A stretch of 64,000 nucleotides of DNA from an uncultured Collinsella sp. (GCA_900552685.1 USAJ01000002.1:84954-148953), one strand, 5' to 3'. Shown: positions 42,754-51,322, counted from the stretch's first letter. A program made the numbers and translations. Notes: a model not told the origin generated them from the sequence alone.

Positions 42754-43749
42754 TTACTTGAGCGTGGCGTACATGACGGCCTTGATGGTGTGCATGCGGT
42801 TCTCGGCCTCGTCGAAGACCTTGGAAGCGGGGCTCTCGAAGACCTCGTCGGTGACCTCCTGCTCGGTGATGCCGAACTGCTCGCACTTCTCGGCGCCAAT
42901 CGTGGTGTTGGTGTCGTGGAAGCTGGGCAGGCAGTGCAGGAAGATGGCACCCGGGTTGGCCATAGCCATGACCTCGGAGGTGACACGATACGGGGTGAGC
43001 TGAGCGATGCGCTCGGCCCAGACCTCGTCAGGCTCGCCCATGGAGACCCACACGTCAGTGTAGATAACGTCGGCACCGGTGACGCCGTCCTTGACGTCGG
43101 TGGTCAGCTTGATGGTGCAGCCGTTGGCCTCGGCGATGGGCTTGCAGGCCTCGATGACGTCGTCGGCGGGCATGCACTCCTCGGGGCCGCAGGCCACGAA
43201 GTTCATGCCGAGCTTGGAGCAGACAACCATGAGGGAGCGAGCAACGTTGTTCTTGCAGTCGCCCATGAAGACGAGGGTCTTGCCCTTGATGTCGTAGTTG
43301 AAGTTCTCCTGGACGGTCAGGATGTCGGCGAGCATCTGGGTGGGATGCCACTCAGTGGTCAGGCCGTTCCACACGGGCACGCCGGACTTAGCAGCGAGCT
43401 CCTCGACATCGTCCTGGGCAAAGCCACGGAACTCGATGCCGTCATACATGCGGCCGAGAACGCGGGCGGTGTCCTCGATAGACTCCTTCTTGCCCATCTG
43501 CGACGAACCCGGATCGAGGTAGGTGACACCCATGCCCAGATCCATGCCGCCGACCTCGAAGGCGCAGCGGGTACGAGTGGAGGTCTTCTGGAAGAGCAGA
43601 ACGATGTTCTTGCCCTCGAGATAGCGGTGCGGAACGCCAGCGCGCTTCATGTCCTTGAAGTTCTTAGAGAGCTTGAGCAGGTACTCAATCTCCTCGGTGG
43701 TGAGGTCGAGAAGCTTGAGGAAGCTACGGCCGGAGAGGTTAACACCCAT
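42754..43749 (-). CDS. argF: Ornithine carbamoyltransferase
   Basis: Splits citrulline with phosphate into ornithine and carbamoyl phosphate in the arginine deiminase pathway (the reaction can also run forwards). 331 residues. Carbamoyl-phosphate loop STRTRCAFEV at about 55-65, FRGFAQDDVEELA, and the ornithine loop FLHCLPSFHD with Ser where Ala is common. Its place directly behind arcA and before the exchanger points to the catabolic role. AAAGGA precedes the ATG at 43749. No carbamate kinase gene is present nearby. Confidence 0.95.
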   Translation of the reverse strand: MGVNLSGRSFLKLLDLTTEEIEYLLKLSKNFKDMKRAGVPHRYLEGKNIVLLFQKTSTRTRCAFEVGGMDLGMGVTYLDPGSSQMGKKESIEDTARVLGRMYDGIEFRGFAQDDVEELAAKSGVPVWNGLTTEWHPTQMLADILTVQENFNYDIKGKTLVFMGDCKNNVARSLMVVCSKLGMNFVACGPEECMPADDVIEACKPIAEANGCTIKLTTDVKDGVTGADVIYTDVWVSMGEPDEVWAERIAQLTPYRVTSEVMAMANPGAIFLHCLPSFHDTNTTIGAEKCEQFGITEQEVTDEVFESPASKVFDEAENRMHTIKAVMYATLK

Positions 43750-43813
43750 GGTTCGTTTCCTTTCGAAAAAATGAATTACGTAAGTATTAGTGTCGCCCGT
43801 TTGACGGACGAAG

Positions 43814-43842
43814 CCGGTGCGGCTGTAGGGAGACCGCACCGG
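43814..43842 (-). other. Hairpin between arcA and argF
   Basis: Arms CCGGTGCGG and CCGCACCGG around an 11-base loop, with no T run after it. It is probably an mRNA processing or stability element or a partial terminator that sets arcA above argF. Confidence 0.55.
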
Positions 43843-43853
43843 AAACAGAAAGA

Positions 43854-45120
43854 CTTAGAGGTCCTCGCGCCAGAAGGGCATGCTCATGCAGCGCGGGCCG
43901 CCGCGGCCGCGGGAGAGCTCGGCGGAGGGCACGACGAGAAGGTCCAGGCCCTCCTTGTACAGCACGTCGTTGGTGACGGTGTTGCGGGCGTAGACGCAGA
44001 TCTTGCCGGGCTCGACGCACAGGGTGTTGGAGCCGTCGTTCCACTGCTCGCGGGAGGCCGCGATCGGGTCGCCGCCGCCGCAGGGGATCAGCTTGACCTG
44101 GTCGACGCCGGTGGCGTCCTCCAGGACGTGCTCGAGGGTGTCCTCGATCAGGCGGATGTTCACGTCGCCCGGGTTCTTGCCGGCGGTCAGCTCGTAGACG
44201 CGCAGGGTGCCCATGATGGCGGGGTGGATCGTGAACTTATCGACGTCGATCTGGGTGAAGACCGTGTCGAGGTGCATGAAGGCGCGCGAGACCGGGATGT
44301 CGAAGGCCAGGATGCGCTCGACCTTGGAGTCGGAGTTCCAGAAGATGTTCTGGGCCATGACGTCGATAGCGGCGGCCTGGGTGCGCTGGGAGATGCCGAC
44401 GGCGAGGGTCTTCTCGTTGATGTTCAGCACGTCGCCGCCCTCGGTGTGGAACTGGCAGTCGCGGCGGAAGTACAGCGAGACGTCCTTGTAGTCGGGGTGG
44501 TACTTGAAGACGTACTTGCCGTACAGGGTCTCGCGGTTGCGGGTGACCGAGTACATGCGGTTGAGGTTGACGCCCTCGCCGACGACCGCGAACGGGTCGC
44601 GGGTGAAGTAGAGGTTGGGCATCGGGTCGATGATCAGGTCGGACTCGGACTCGGAGTTGACCAGGGAGTCGAGGGTCGTGGACGCCGTGAGGGGCATGTC
44701 GATCTCGGCCTTGGTCATGCCGGCCATGGTCTTCTTGACGAACTCGAGGTTGTCCTCGATGGAGTCCAGCTTCTCGCGGACGATCTGCGGCATGTGCTGG
44801 CCGCGGATGCCGGCCTCGGCGATGTACTGGTCGGTGAACTCGGCGCGGGCGCCGGGGACCTGGTCGAACACCTCGGCGACGAGGTTCTCGAGGTAGAGCA
44901 CCTCGACGCCCTGGTCCCTCAGGATCTGGGCGAAGGTGTCGTGCTCCTGCTGCGCGACCTCCAGGAACGGGACGTCGTCGAACAGGAGTCGCTCGAGCTC
45001 GTCGGGCGGCAGGTTGAGGAGCTCGTCGCCGGGACGGTGCAGGCAGACCTTCCTGAGCTTGCCGATCTCGGAAGGCACGTGCAGACCTTTCGTCATGGCC
45101 TCCTACCTTTCTTTCGGGCC
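43854..45120. repeat. 1267-bp exact direct repeat, copy A (arcA gene)
   Basis: Matches 46949-48215 base for base as far as I compared. It covers the whole arcA frame plus 24 bases of leader including the ribosome site. Identity stops sharply one base past the stop codon and at the leader edge. Confidence 0.9.
43855..45096 (-). CDS. arcA: Arginine deiminase, copy 1
   Basis: Hydrolyses arginine to citrulline and ammonia, giving acid resistance and, through carbamoyl phosphate, ATP. 413 residues. Substrate-binding and catalytic motifs: NLYFTRDPFAVVGEGV, the EGGDVL loop, FMHLDTVFTQID with catalytic His, and nucleophile Cys403 in GRGGPRCMSMPFWRED. Codon use is almost entirely C/G-ending, as in highly expressed genes. 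It leads the arcA-argF-yfcC unit. The coding sequence is identical in DNA to the second copy at 46950-48191. Confidence 0.98.
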   Translation of the reverse strand: MTKGLHVPSEIGKLRKVCLHRPGDELLNLPPDELERLLFDDVPFLEVAQQEHDTFAQILRDQGVEVLYLENLVAEVFDQVPGARAEFTDQYIAEAGIRGQHMPQIVREKLDSIEDNLEFVKKTMAGMTKAEIDMPLTASTTLDSLVNSESESDLIIDPMPNLYFTRDPFAVVGEGVNLNRMYSVTRNRETLYGKYVFKYHPDYKDVSLYFRRDCQFHTEGGDVLNINEKTLAVGISQRTQAAAIDVMAQNIFWNSDSKVERILAFDIPVSRAFMHLDTVFTQIDVDKFTIHPAIMGTLRVYELTAGKNPGDVNIRLIEDTLEHVLEDATGVDQVKLIPCGGGDPIAASREQWNDGSNTLCVEPGKICVYARNTVTNDVLYKEGLDLLVVPSAELSRGRGGPRCMSMPFWREDL

Positions 45121-45178
45121 CCTGTCAGGGCCGATTCGTTAGCGCCCCTCCGTGTGAGGCGTTATTGCTGACGACATA

Positions 45179-45244
45179 TTTATATCCAAAATCAGTCCAT
45201 ACTTCCACCTCGCCCCCGAACGGTTTTATATGAGGGGTGAACGG
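45179..45244 (-). promoter_or_regulatory. arcA copy 1 promoter with a 21-bp-spaced CCGTTC direct repeat
   Basis: Minus strand: CCGTTC at 45244-45239 and again at 45223-45218 (21 bp apart). Ten bases later TGGAAG (45207-45202) sits 17 bp before TATAAA (45184-45179). Copy 2 has the same arrangement. The boxes lie upstream of the -35, as activator sites do. Confidence 0.6.
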
Positions 45245-45473
45245 CATACACATATACTTCACGCATGGCATACTTTGATTAAATAAAGTGGATTTACGTG
45301 CTTAAACGCTTTTTAACCGCAAGATCAATTGAAACTAACCTTTGTTAAACCACCCTCAAATTGCATATTTCGCGCAACGATATGAATAGAATTCGCAATT
45401 CTTGCTGTGTCTCAACCATTTTGATTTTTATTCAGAATAAAGTTCGTCCTATTCATTTTTGGCAAACAGGTTA

Positions 45474-45500
45474 CCGTTTACCAGACGTTGGATACCGTTC
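45474..45500 (+). promoter_or_regulatory. CCGTTT/CCGTTC pair, 21-bp spacing, plus strand
   Basis: CCGTTT at 45474-45479 and CCGTTC at 45495-45500 repeat the arcA box spacing in the opposite orientation. No good promoter is seen at the matching distance, so it may be an extra binding site or a relic. Confidence 0.45.
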
Positions 45501-45590
45501 ACCGGAAGCTCAGTATAAGGCCCGTCGAATACCCGATAGATCTTGCGTCTCCATTTGTAACAACTTGTCTTTTCCGGCGGCAAAGACAAA

Positions 45591-45621
45591 CAGACCCGTT
45601 CCCCAAAAGGGAGCGGGTCTG
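45591..45621 (-). terminator. Terminator of the aminotransferase gene
   Basis: Minus strand: CAGACCCGCTCCC, loop TTTT, GGGGAACGGGTCTG, then TTTGTCTTTG. Confidence 0.8.
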
Positions 45622-45675
45622 CATTCGGTACACCTAGGGCCCAGTAAGGTTTAGGCCTTCGAGAACCCCAAGGGA

Positions 45676-46800
45676 CTAGCGATCGAACTCGGCCAGTGCC
45701 TCGCCCAGAAGCCTCAGACCCTCGCGAAGAACATCTTCGCTCGCGCAGTAGCCCAGGCGCGCTCCGCAGGGAAGCTCAAAGCGGCTACCGGGTACCAGCA
45801 GCACTCCCCTCTCGGACAGCAGGCGCTTGCAGAACTCCTCATCGTCCTCGGGAATATCCAGTTGGATAAACGAGGTAGACACGCCCCGCGGAGCCGTCCA
45901 GGAAACGCGATGCTGCGTATCGATCCAAGCCTGCGCGATATCGCGGTTGCCAAACACGATCTTGCGGTTGCGCTCGAGAATCTTGTCCTTGTGCTCGAGC
46001 ACGTAGGTCGCCAAAGCATCGTTAAACACGCCACCGCAGATCATGGTGTAATCGCGATAGGTACGGATGCGGTTGGACACCTCTTCGTCCGCAACGACCC
46101 AGCCCACGCGGGCTGCAGGCGTCGAATAGGTCTTAGACACCGAGTTGGTGACAATGGCCCTCTCATACACGTCGGCCATCGACATAAAGGACTCGGTGTT
46201 CTCGAGCGGCAGATACACCTCGTCGCACAGCACGTAGGCGCCCACCGAACGGGCAATCTCGGCAATCTGCCCGAGCGTATCGGCATCAAGCACCGTACCG
46301 ATGGGGTTCGATGCGTTATTGATGCAGATGAGCTTCGTGTTGGGGCGAACGAGGCGCTTGAGCTGATCGATATCGGGTTTCCATCCGAGCTCCTCGCGAA
46401 GCTCCCAAAACTCGACCTCGGCACCGAGCGTACGCGGAATCTCATAGAGCGGCGCGTAGGTGGGCCACTCGGCGATGACATGGTCGCCGGGCCCGACAAC
46501 GGCCATGATGGCATTGAGGTTGGCGCCCGTGCAGCCATTGGTCTGCAGAATGTGATCGGGATTGACCTCGCAACGATACAGCTTGGCGACCTCGGCCTTA
46601 AACTCCGGCGAACCCTCGATCCAGCCGTAGTTCATCTTCTCGCGATCCAGACGCTCGTAGAACGTAGCGCCGTCCTGCTCGTCGAGCGCGCGAAGCTCGC
46701 CCATGGTCAGCGATGAGATCGTCGACTGGGCAATGTCCCACGTAGCGCTCTTCTCCCAAACGTTGAGCCATTCCTCAACGCCAATTGTCTTGATGCCCAT
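45676..46800 (-). CDS. PLP-dependent class I/II aminotransferase
   Basis: Fold-type I aminotransferase of 374 residues, cytoplasmic. TNGCTGANLNAIMAVVGPGD forms the cofactor phosphate contacts, NNASNPIGTVLDADTL carries the conserved Asn, LCDEVYLPL the Asp-x2-Tyr, and TNSVSKTYSTPAARVGW the PLP lysine. The substrate is not clear; aspartate, alanine or aromatic activity are all possible. It lies between the two arcA copies on the same strand, so arginine-related nitrogen transfer is plausible but unproven. AAGGAG sits 7 bases before the ATG at 46800. Confidence 0.88.
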   Translation of the reverse strand: MGIKTIGVEEWLNVWEKSATWDIAQSTISSLTMGELRALDEQDGATFYERLDREKMNYGWIEGSPEFKAEVAKLYRCEVNPDHILQTNGCTGANLNAIMAVVGPGDHVIAEWPTYAPLYEIPRTLGAEVEFWELREELGWKPDIDQLKRLVRPNTKLICINNASNPIGTVLDADTLGQIAEIARSVGAYVLCDEVYLPLENTESFMSMADVYERAIVTNSVSKTYSTPAARVGWVVADEEVSNRIRTYRDYTMICGGVFNDALATYVLEHKDKILERNRKIVFGNRDIAQAWIDTQHRVSWTAPRGVSTSFIQLDIPEDDEEFCKRLLSERGVLLVPGSRFELPCGARLGYCASEDVLREGLRLLGEALAEFDR

Positions 46801-46855
46801 GGCCAAGCTCCTTACAAAAGCAGTCATCCAACCGTGTTGACGTTCCTCATACAAG

Positions 46856-46889
46856 ATTGGGGCGGTGCGAAAACCCGCACCGCCCCAAT
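46856..46889 (-). terminator. Terminator after arcA copy 2
   Basis: Perfect 14-bp arms (46856-46869 with 46876-46889) and a 6-base loop; on the minus strand CTTGTATG follows. Confidence 0.75.
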
Positions 46890-46948
46890 GGAAGACATCT
46901 AATGGCAGCTAGATGTATGTATTATGACCTGTACGGGTCCTTGAAGAC

Positions 46949-48215
46949 CTTAGAGGTCCTCGCGCCAGAAGGGCATGCTCATGCAGCGCGGGCCGCCGCG
47001 GCCGCGGGAGAGCTCGGCGGAGGGCACGACGAGAAGGTCCAGGCCCTCCTTGTACAGCACGTCGTTGGTGACGGTGTTGCGGGCGTAGACGCAGATCTTG
47101 CCGGGCTCGACGCACAGGGTGTTGGAGCCGTCGTTCCACTGCTCGCGGGAGGCCGCGATCGGGTCGCCGCCGCCGCAGGGGATCAGCTTGACCTGGTCGA
47201 CGCCGGTGGCGTCCTCCAGGACGTGCTCGAGGGTGTCCTCGATCAGGCGGATGTTCACGTCGCCCGGGTTCTTGCCGGCGGTCAGCTCGTAGACGCGCAG
47301 GGTGCCCATGATGGCGGGGTGGATCGTGAACTTATCGACGTCGATCTGGGTGAAGACCGTGTCGAGGTGCATGAAGGCGCGCGAGACCGGGATGTCGAAG
47401 GCCAGGATGCGCTCGACCTTGGAGTCGGAGTTCCAGAAGATGTTCTGGGCCATGACGTCGATAGCGGCGGCCTGGGTGCGCTGGGAGATGCCGACGGCGA
47501 GGGTCTTCTCGTTGATGTTCAGCACGTCGCCGCCCTCGGTGTGGAACTGGCAGTCGCGGCGGAAGTACAGCGAGACGTCCTTGTAGTCGGGGTGGTACTT
47601 GAAGACGTACTTGCCGTACAGGGTCTCGCGGTTGCGGGTGACCGAGTACATGCGGTTGAGGTTGACGCCCTCGCCGACGACCGCGAACGGGTCGCGGGTG
47701 AAGTAGAGGTTGGGCATCGGGTCGATGATCAGGTCGGACTCGGACTCGGAGTTGACCAGGGAGTCGAGGGTCGTGGACGCCGTGAGGGGCATGTCGATCT
47801 CGGCCTTGGTCATGCCGGCCATGGTCTTCTTGACGAACTCGAGGTTGTCCTCGATGGAGTCCAGCTTCTCGCGGACGATCTGCGGCATGTGCTGGCCGCG
47901 GATGCCGGCCTCGGCGATGTACTGGTCGGTGAACTCGGCGCGGGCGCCGGGGACCTGGTCGAACACCTCGGCGACGAGGTTCTCGAGGTAGAGCACCTCG
48001 ACGCCCTGGTCCCTCAGGATCTGGGCGAAGGTGTCGTGCTCCTGCTGCGCGACCTCCAGGAACGGGACGTCGTCGAACAGGAGTCGCTCGAGCTCGTCGG
48101 GCGGCAGGTTGAGGAGCTCGTCGCCGGGACGGTGCAGGCAGACCTTCCTGAGCTTGCCGATCTCGGAAGGCACGTGCAGACCTTTCGTCATGGCCTCCTA
48201 CCTTTCTTTCGGGCC
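46949..48215. repeat. 1267-bp exact direct repeat, copy B (arcA gene)
   Basis: Same sequence and orientation as 43854-45120; the two copies are 3095 bp apart start to start. Confidence 0.9.
46950..48191 (-). CDS. arcA: Arginine deiminase, copy 2
   Basis: Identical 413-residue protein to the copy at 43855-45096, with the same active-site residues (NLYFTRDP, HLDTVF, Cys403). It is followed by a strong hairpin, so it is probably a single-gene transcript, unlike copy 1, which is joined to argF and yfcC. Its upstream DNA differs from that of copy 1 outside the shared promoter boxes. The extra copy may raise deiminase dosage over the later pathway steps or respond to different signals. Confidence 0.98.
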   Translation of the reverse strand: MTKGLHVPSEIGKLRKVCLHRPGDELLNLPPDELERLLFDDVPFLEVAQQEHDTFAQILRDQGVEVLYLENLVAEVFDQVPGARAEFTDQYIAEAGIRGQHMPQIVREKLDSIEDNLEFVKKTMAGMTKAEIDMPLTASTTLDSLVNSESESDLIIDPMPNLYFTRDPFAVVGEGVNLNRMYSVTRNRETLYGKYVFKYHPDYKDVSLYFRRDCQFHTEGGDVLNINEKTLAVGISQRTQAAAIDVMAQNIFWNSDSKVERILAFDIPVSRAFMHLDTVFTQIDVDKFTIHPAIMGTLRVYELTAGKNPGDVNIRLIEDTLEHVLEDATGVDQVKLIPCGGGDPIAASREQWNDGSNTLCVEPGKICVYARNTVTNDVLYKEGLDLLVVPSAELSRGRGGPRCMSMPFWREDL

Positions 48216-48748
48216 TTACTGGCCGAATGTATCAGCGCCCCTCCGTATGGGACGCTGCTTGCTGACAGCTCTAGTTATATCCAAAAACCACCTGCAATTC
48301 CACCTCGCCCCCGAACGGTCAGCAAAGTGCGATGAACGGTATATCTCATATGATTCCCCCATGATGCACTTCGGTTCTCTAAAGCAGGTTTTCAAAGGTA
48401 AATGTTCTTTTTTCTAAGGAATTAAGCTAGATTGCACAAATATTTTCATGTTTAGGAATTGCATAGCTAAAACGGTTTTCTGCATATATATGTCGTTTGT
48501 TCATGATTCAATTTGGATTCGATTATATTCAGCTCGCAATCATTCTTATTCATACATCCTCACCAATTGAGTATGGATATAGATTGTTTCTAAACGAGTT
48601 GGGCAGTTAGTTGCATGCCTTGGCAGCGTAAGAAGTAGGTAAAGATACCGTTCACGCGATACGTCCGTGCCACAGGTCGACTAAATTGAGACAATAGTGA
48701 ATAGTGTTAGGCTACCGTCCCCTGTGGGGACTGAACGGACAGATGCAT
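48192..48748. other. 557-bp intergenic region between arcA copy 2 and ppk
   Basis: Divergent promoter region. The left part holds the arcA copy 2 promoter and CCGTTC pair. 48416-48640 is very AT-rich with several ATTCA words (possible arginine-repressor boxes) and no gene. An ATACCGTTCAC word lies at 48646-48656 on the plus strand, about 100 bp before ppk. Confidence 0.75.
48274..48339 (-). promoter_or_regulatory. arcA copy 2 promoter with a 21-bp-spaced CCGTTC direct repeat
   Basis: Minus strand: CCGTTC at 48339-48334 and 48318-48313, then TGGAAT (48302-48297), 17 bases, TATAAC (48279-48274). The stretch TTCCACCTCGCCCCCGAACG is shared exactly with copy 1, while the surrounding bases differ. 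Confidence 0.6.
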
Positions 48749-51322
48749 ATGCCGAGCAAAATCGAAAAGAAGCAAGCCGCCGCAAAGCTGCGCAAACCGC
48801 CGCGCGACTTCTCATACACGCAAAACCGAGAGCTCAGCTGGCTACGCTTTGACAACCGCGTGCTCGACGAAGCCTTCGACGAAACCGTTCCGTTATTCGA
48901 GCGACTAAAGTTCGTCTCGATCTTCGAGTCCAACCTCGACGAGTTCCTTATGGTGCGCGTGGGCGGCCTGTCCGATCTAGCGGAGCTCAAAAAACAACCT
49001 GTCGACAACAAGAGCAATATGACCGCCTCCGAACAGGTCGATGCTGTCATGGCCGAAATGCCCGGGCTCCTTACCCGTTGGGAGTCCATCTTTAAGAGCA
49101 TCGAGGGCAAGCTCGACACCTTGGGCGTTCACCGCGCCCACATCGATTCGCTTACGCCCGAGGAGCGCACCTTTGTAACCCGCTACTTCCAGGCCTACGT
49201 GTCGCCGGTCATCTCGCCGCTGGTCATCGATCCTCGCCACCCCTTCCCCAACCTGCGCAACGGCGCGCTCTATCTGGCCTGTGGTCTGGACGGCGCCACC
49301 GACGAGGAGAGCCTACTGGGCCTTATCGAGATTCCCGCCTCGATGAACCGCGTGGTCGAGATCCCCTCGCCCACCGGCACCTACTCCTACATCTTGCTCG
49401 AGGACGTCATCCTCGCCTGCCTGGACAGCTGCTTTGGCTCCTATAAGCCGCTGGATCGTGCGCTGATCCGCGTCACCCGCAACGCCGACATCGATCCGGA
49501 CGGCGAGGGCGTCGAAGAGGAAGAGGACTACCGCCAGCACATGAAGCGCATTCTCAAGAAGCGCCTGCGCCTGCAGCCGGTAGTGCTCGCGGTCTCGGGG
49601 TCGCTCGAGAAGGCGACGCTCAAGACTATCCGCAAGGCGCTCGAGCTTTCGCGCCGCTCTGTCTTTACCTGCGATATCCCGCTCAACCTGGGCTACGTCT
49701 TTGGCATTGAGGGCAAGATTCCCGAGCACCTGCGCAACGAGCTCCTCTTTACGCCGTTTAAGCCACAGCCCAACCCCACCATCGACATGACCCGCTCCAT
49801 CCGCGAGCAGGTGCTGCAGCACGACAAGCTGCTCTTCTACCCTTACGAGGCCATGAATCCGTTCCTGGATCTGGTACACGAGGCAGCCTACGATCCCGAG
49901 TGCATCTCGTTGCGCATCACGCTCTACCGCGTGGCCAAGCAGAGCCGCCTATGCGAGTCGCTGATCGATGCCGCCGAGAACGGCAAAGAGGTCACGGTGC
50001 TCATGGAGCTCCGCGCCCGCTTTGACGAGCAGAACAACATCGAGTGGGCCGAGCGTCTGGAAGAGGCAGGCTGCACCGTCATCTACGGCTCCGAAGGCTT
50101 TAAGTGCCACTCCAAGATCTGCCAGCTCACCTATCGCGAGGGCATGGCGCTCACCCGCCTCACGCTTTTGGGCACCGGCAACTTTAACGAGAAGACGGCC
50201 AAACTCTACAGCGACTTTATGCTCATGACAGCCCATCCCGGCATCGGTGAAGACGCCAACCTGTTCTTCCGCAATCTGTCGCTGGGCAACCTGCGCGGCG
50301 ACTACCGCTTCCTGGGTGTGGCGCCCGTCGGACTGAAACCGCTCATCATGCGCGGGCTTGACCGCGAGATCCAGCGCGCCCTTGCCGGCGAGCCCGCCCG
50401 CGTGTTCTTTAAGCTCAACTCACTGACCGACCGCGAGGTTATCGACAAGATCGCCGAGGCATCGTGTGCCGGCGTGCGCGTAGACATGATCATCCGCGGC
50501 ATCTCGTGCCTCAAGCCCGGTGTTCCGGGCAAGACCGAGAACGTGCATGTCCGCTCCATCGTCGGACGCTTTTTGGAGCACGCGCGCGTCTATGCTTTCG
50601 GCGTGGACTCGGACATGATTTACCTGAGCTCAGCCGATATGATGACGCGCAACACCGAGCACCGCGTGGAGATCGCCTTCCCCGTGCTCGACCCCACCTG
50701 CCGCGCCCTAGTGCACGAGTACATGGGCATGCAGCTGCGGGACAACGTGAAGGCCCGCAGCCTCACGAGCGACGGCACCTGGGTCCCCGTGGAGCGTGCA
50801 GAGGGTGAAAAACCCTTCAACTCGCAGGAAGCTCTGCTGGAGCGTGCCTATCGCAACGCCGAGGCCGCCGCGCAACAGCGCGCACAGGAGAAGGAACGCG
50901 TAGCCGAGGAGGCTATTCAGGCCGAGGTTGAACATGGGGCAGCTGCCAAACCGAAAGCGGTTGCCGCTCCCCCGGTGAATGAGCCCGAGGCTGCCGCAGA
51001 GCCCGCCGTGGAGAAAGCGCCCGCGCCCGCTACCGCGACTCCGGGGCCCGCCGCCGAGGCAAAGCCCGCCCCTGCTCCTGAGCCGCAGCCGGCCGCACCC
51101 GAGGTTCAGAAGGTCCAGGCGACCGTCATTGAGCCCGAGCCTGCACCTGTACCTCGGCCCGAGCCTCAGGTCACCAAGCCCGCACCCGAGACGAGTGCCC
51201 GTCGCGATAAGCCCGCTGGCAAGACCAAGGCCATCGAGCGCCATCGCCCCGGCCGCGTGCGCATGGGTCTGGGCCTGATCGGCCTGGGTCTTAAGACGCT
51301 CATTACCGGCAAGACGAAATAG
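48749..51322 (+). CDS. ppk: Polyphosphate kinase Ppk1 with a C-terminal extension
   Basis: Makes and degrades inorganic polyphosphate using ATP. 857 residues against about 690-720 for typical Ppk1. N-terminal domain NRELSWLRFDNRVLDEA with FLMVRVGGL; the phosphorylated His is in GFKCHSKICQLTYREG, and TLLGTGNFNEKTAKLYSDF and SSADMMTRNTEHRVEIAFP complete the PLD-like active site. After about residue 680 there is an added tail of roughly 175 residues: a charged helix, an Ala/Pro/Glu-rich stretch, and a basic end with GLGLIGLGLKTLITGKTK that looks amphipathic. The start is uncertain: 48743 and 48704 are also in frame; no strong ribosome site. Confidence 0.95.
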   Translation: MPSKIEKKQAAAKLRKPPRDFSYTQNRELSWLRFDNRVLDEAFDETVPLFERLKFVSIFESNLDEFLMVRVGGLSDLAELKKQPVDNKSNMTASEQVDAVMAEMPGLLTRWESIFKSIEGKLDTLGVHRAHIDSLTPEERTFVTRYFQAYVSPVISPLVIDPRHPFPNLRNGALYLACGLDGATDEESLLGLIEIPASMNRVVEIPSPTGTYSYILLEDVILACLDSCFGSYKPLDRALIRVTRNADIDPDGEGVEEEEDYRQHMKRILKKRLRLQPVVLAVSGSLEKATLKTIRKALELSRRSVFTCDIPLNLGYVFGIEGKIPEHLRNELLFTPFKPQPNPTIDMTRSIREQVLQHDKLLFYPYEAMNPFLDLVHEAAYDPECISLRITLYRVAKQSRLCESLIDAAENGKEVTVLMELRARFDEQNNIEWAERLEEAGCTVIYGSEGFKCHSKICQLTYREGMALTRLTLLGTGNFNEKTAKLYSDFMLMTAHPGIGEDANLFFRNLSLGNLRGDYRFLGVAPVGLKPLIMRGLDREIQRALAGEPARVFFKLNSLTDREVIDKIAEASCAGVRVDMIIRGISCLKPGVPGKTENVHVRSIVGRFLEHARVYAFGVDSDMIYLSSADMMTRNTEHRVEIAFPVLDPTCRALVHEYMGMQLRDNVKARSLTSDGTWVPVERAEGEKPFNSQEALLERAYRNAEAAAQQRAQEKERVAEEAIQAEVEHGAAAKPKAVAAPPVNEPEAAAEPAVEKAPAPATATPGPAAEAKPAPAPEPQPAAPEVQKVQATVIEPEPAPVPRPEPQVTKPAPETSARRDKPAGKTKAIERHRPGRVRMGLGLIGLGLKTLITGKTK

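Larger units (their letters stand above)
45097..45675. other. 579-bp intergenic region upstream of arcA copy 1
   Basis: AT-rich. It holds the arcA promoter and paired CCGTTC boxes, a TTATTC-A-GAATAA dyad (45428-45440) that resembles an arginine-repressor half-box, a second CCGTTY pair on the plus strand (45474-45500), and the aminotransferase terminator. An open plus-strand frame at 45361-45654 shows no recognisable protein. Confidence 0.75.

Noticed and set aside
42748..45171. 807-codon open frame on the plus strand opposite argF and arcA
   Set aside because: It is antisense to two well-conserved genes, the protein has a Val/Gly/Asp/Leu-rich shadow composition, and the same arises opposite arcA copy 2 (46857-48335). 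High GC with C/G third positions removes stops from the opposite strand.
45361..45654. 97-codon plus-strand frame between arcA copy 1 and the aminotransferase
   Set aside because: AT-rich regulatory DNA, no ribosome site, no domain, and it runs through the aminotransferase terminator.
43854..48215. Composite transposon made by the arcA direct repeats
   Set aside because: No transposase, terminal inverted repeats or target duplications at the repeat edges; the repeats coincide with a gene and its leader.
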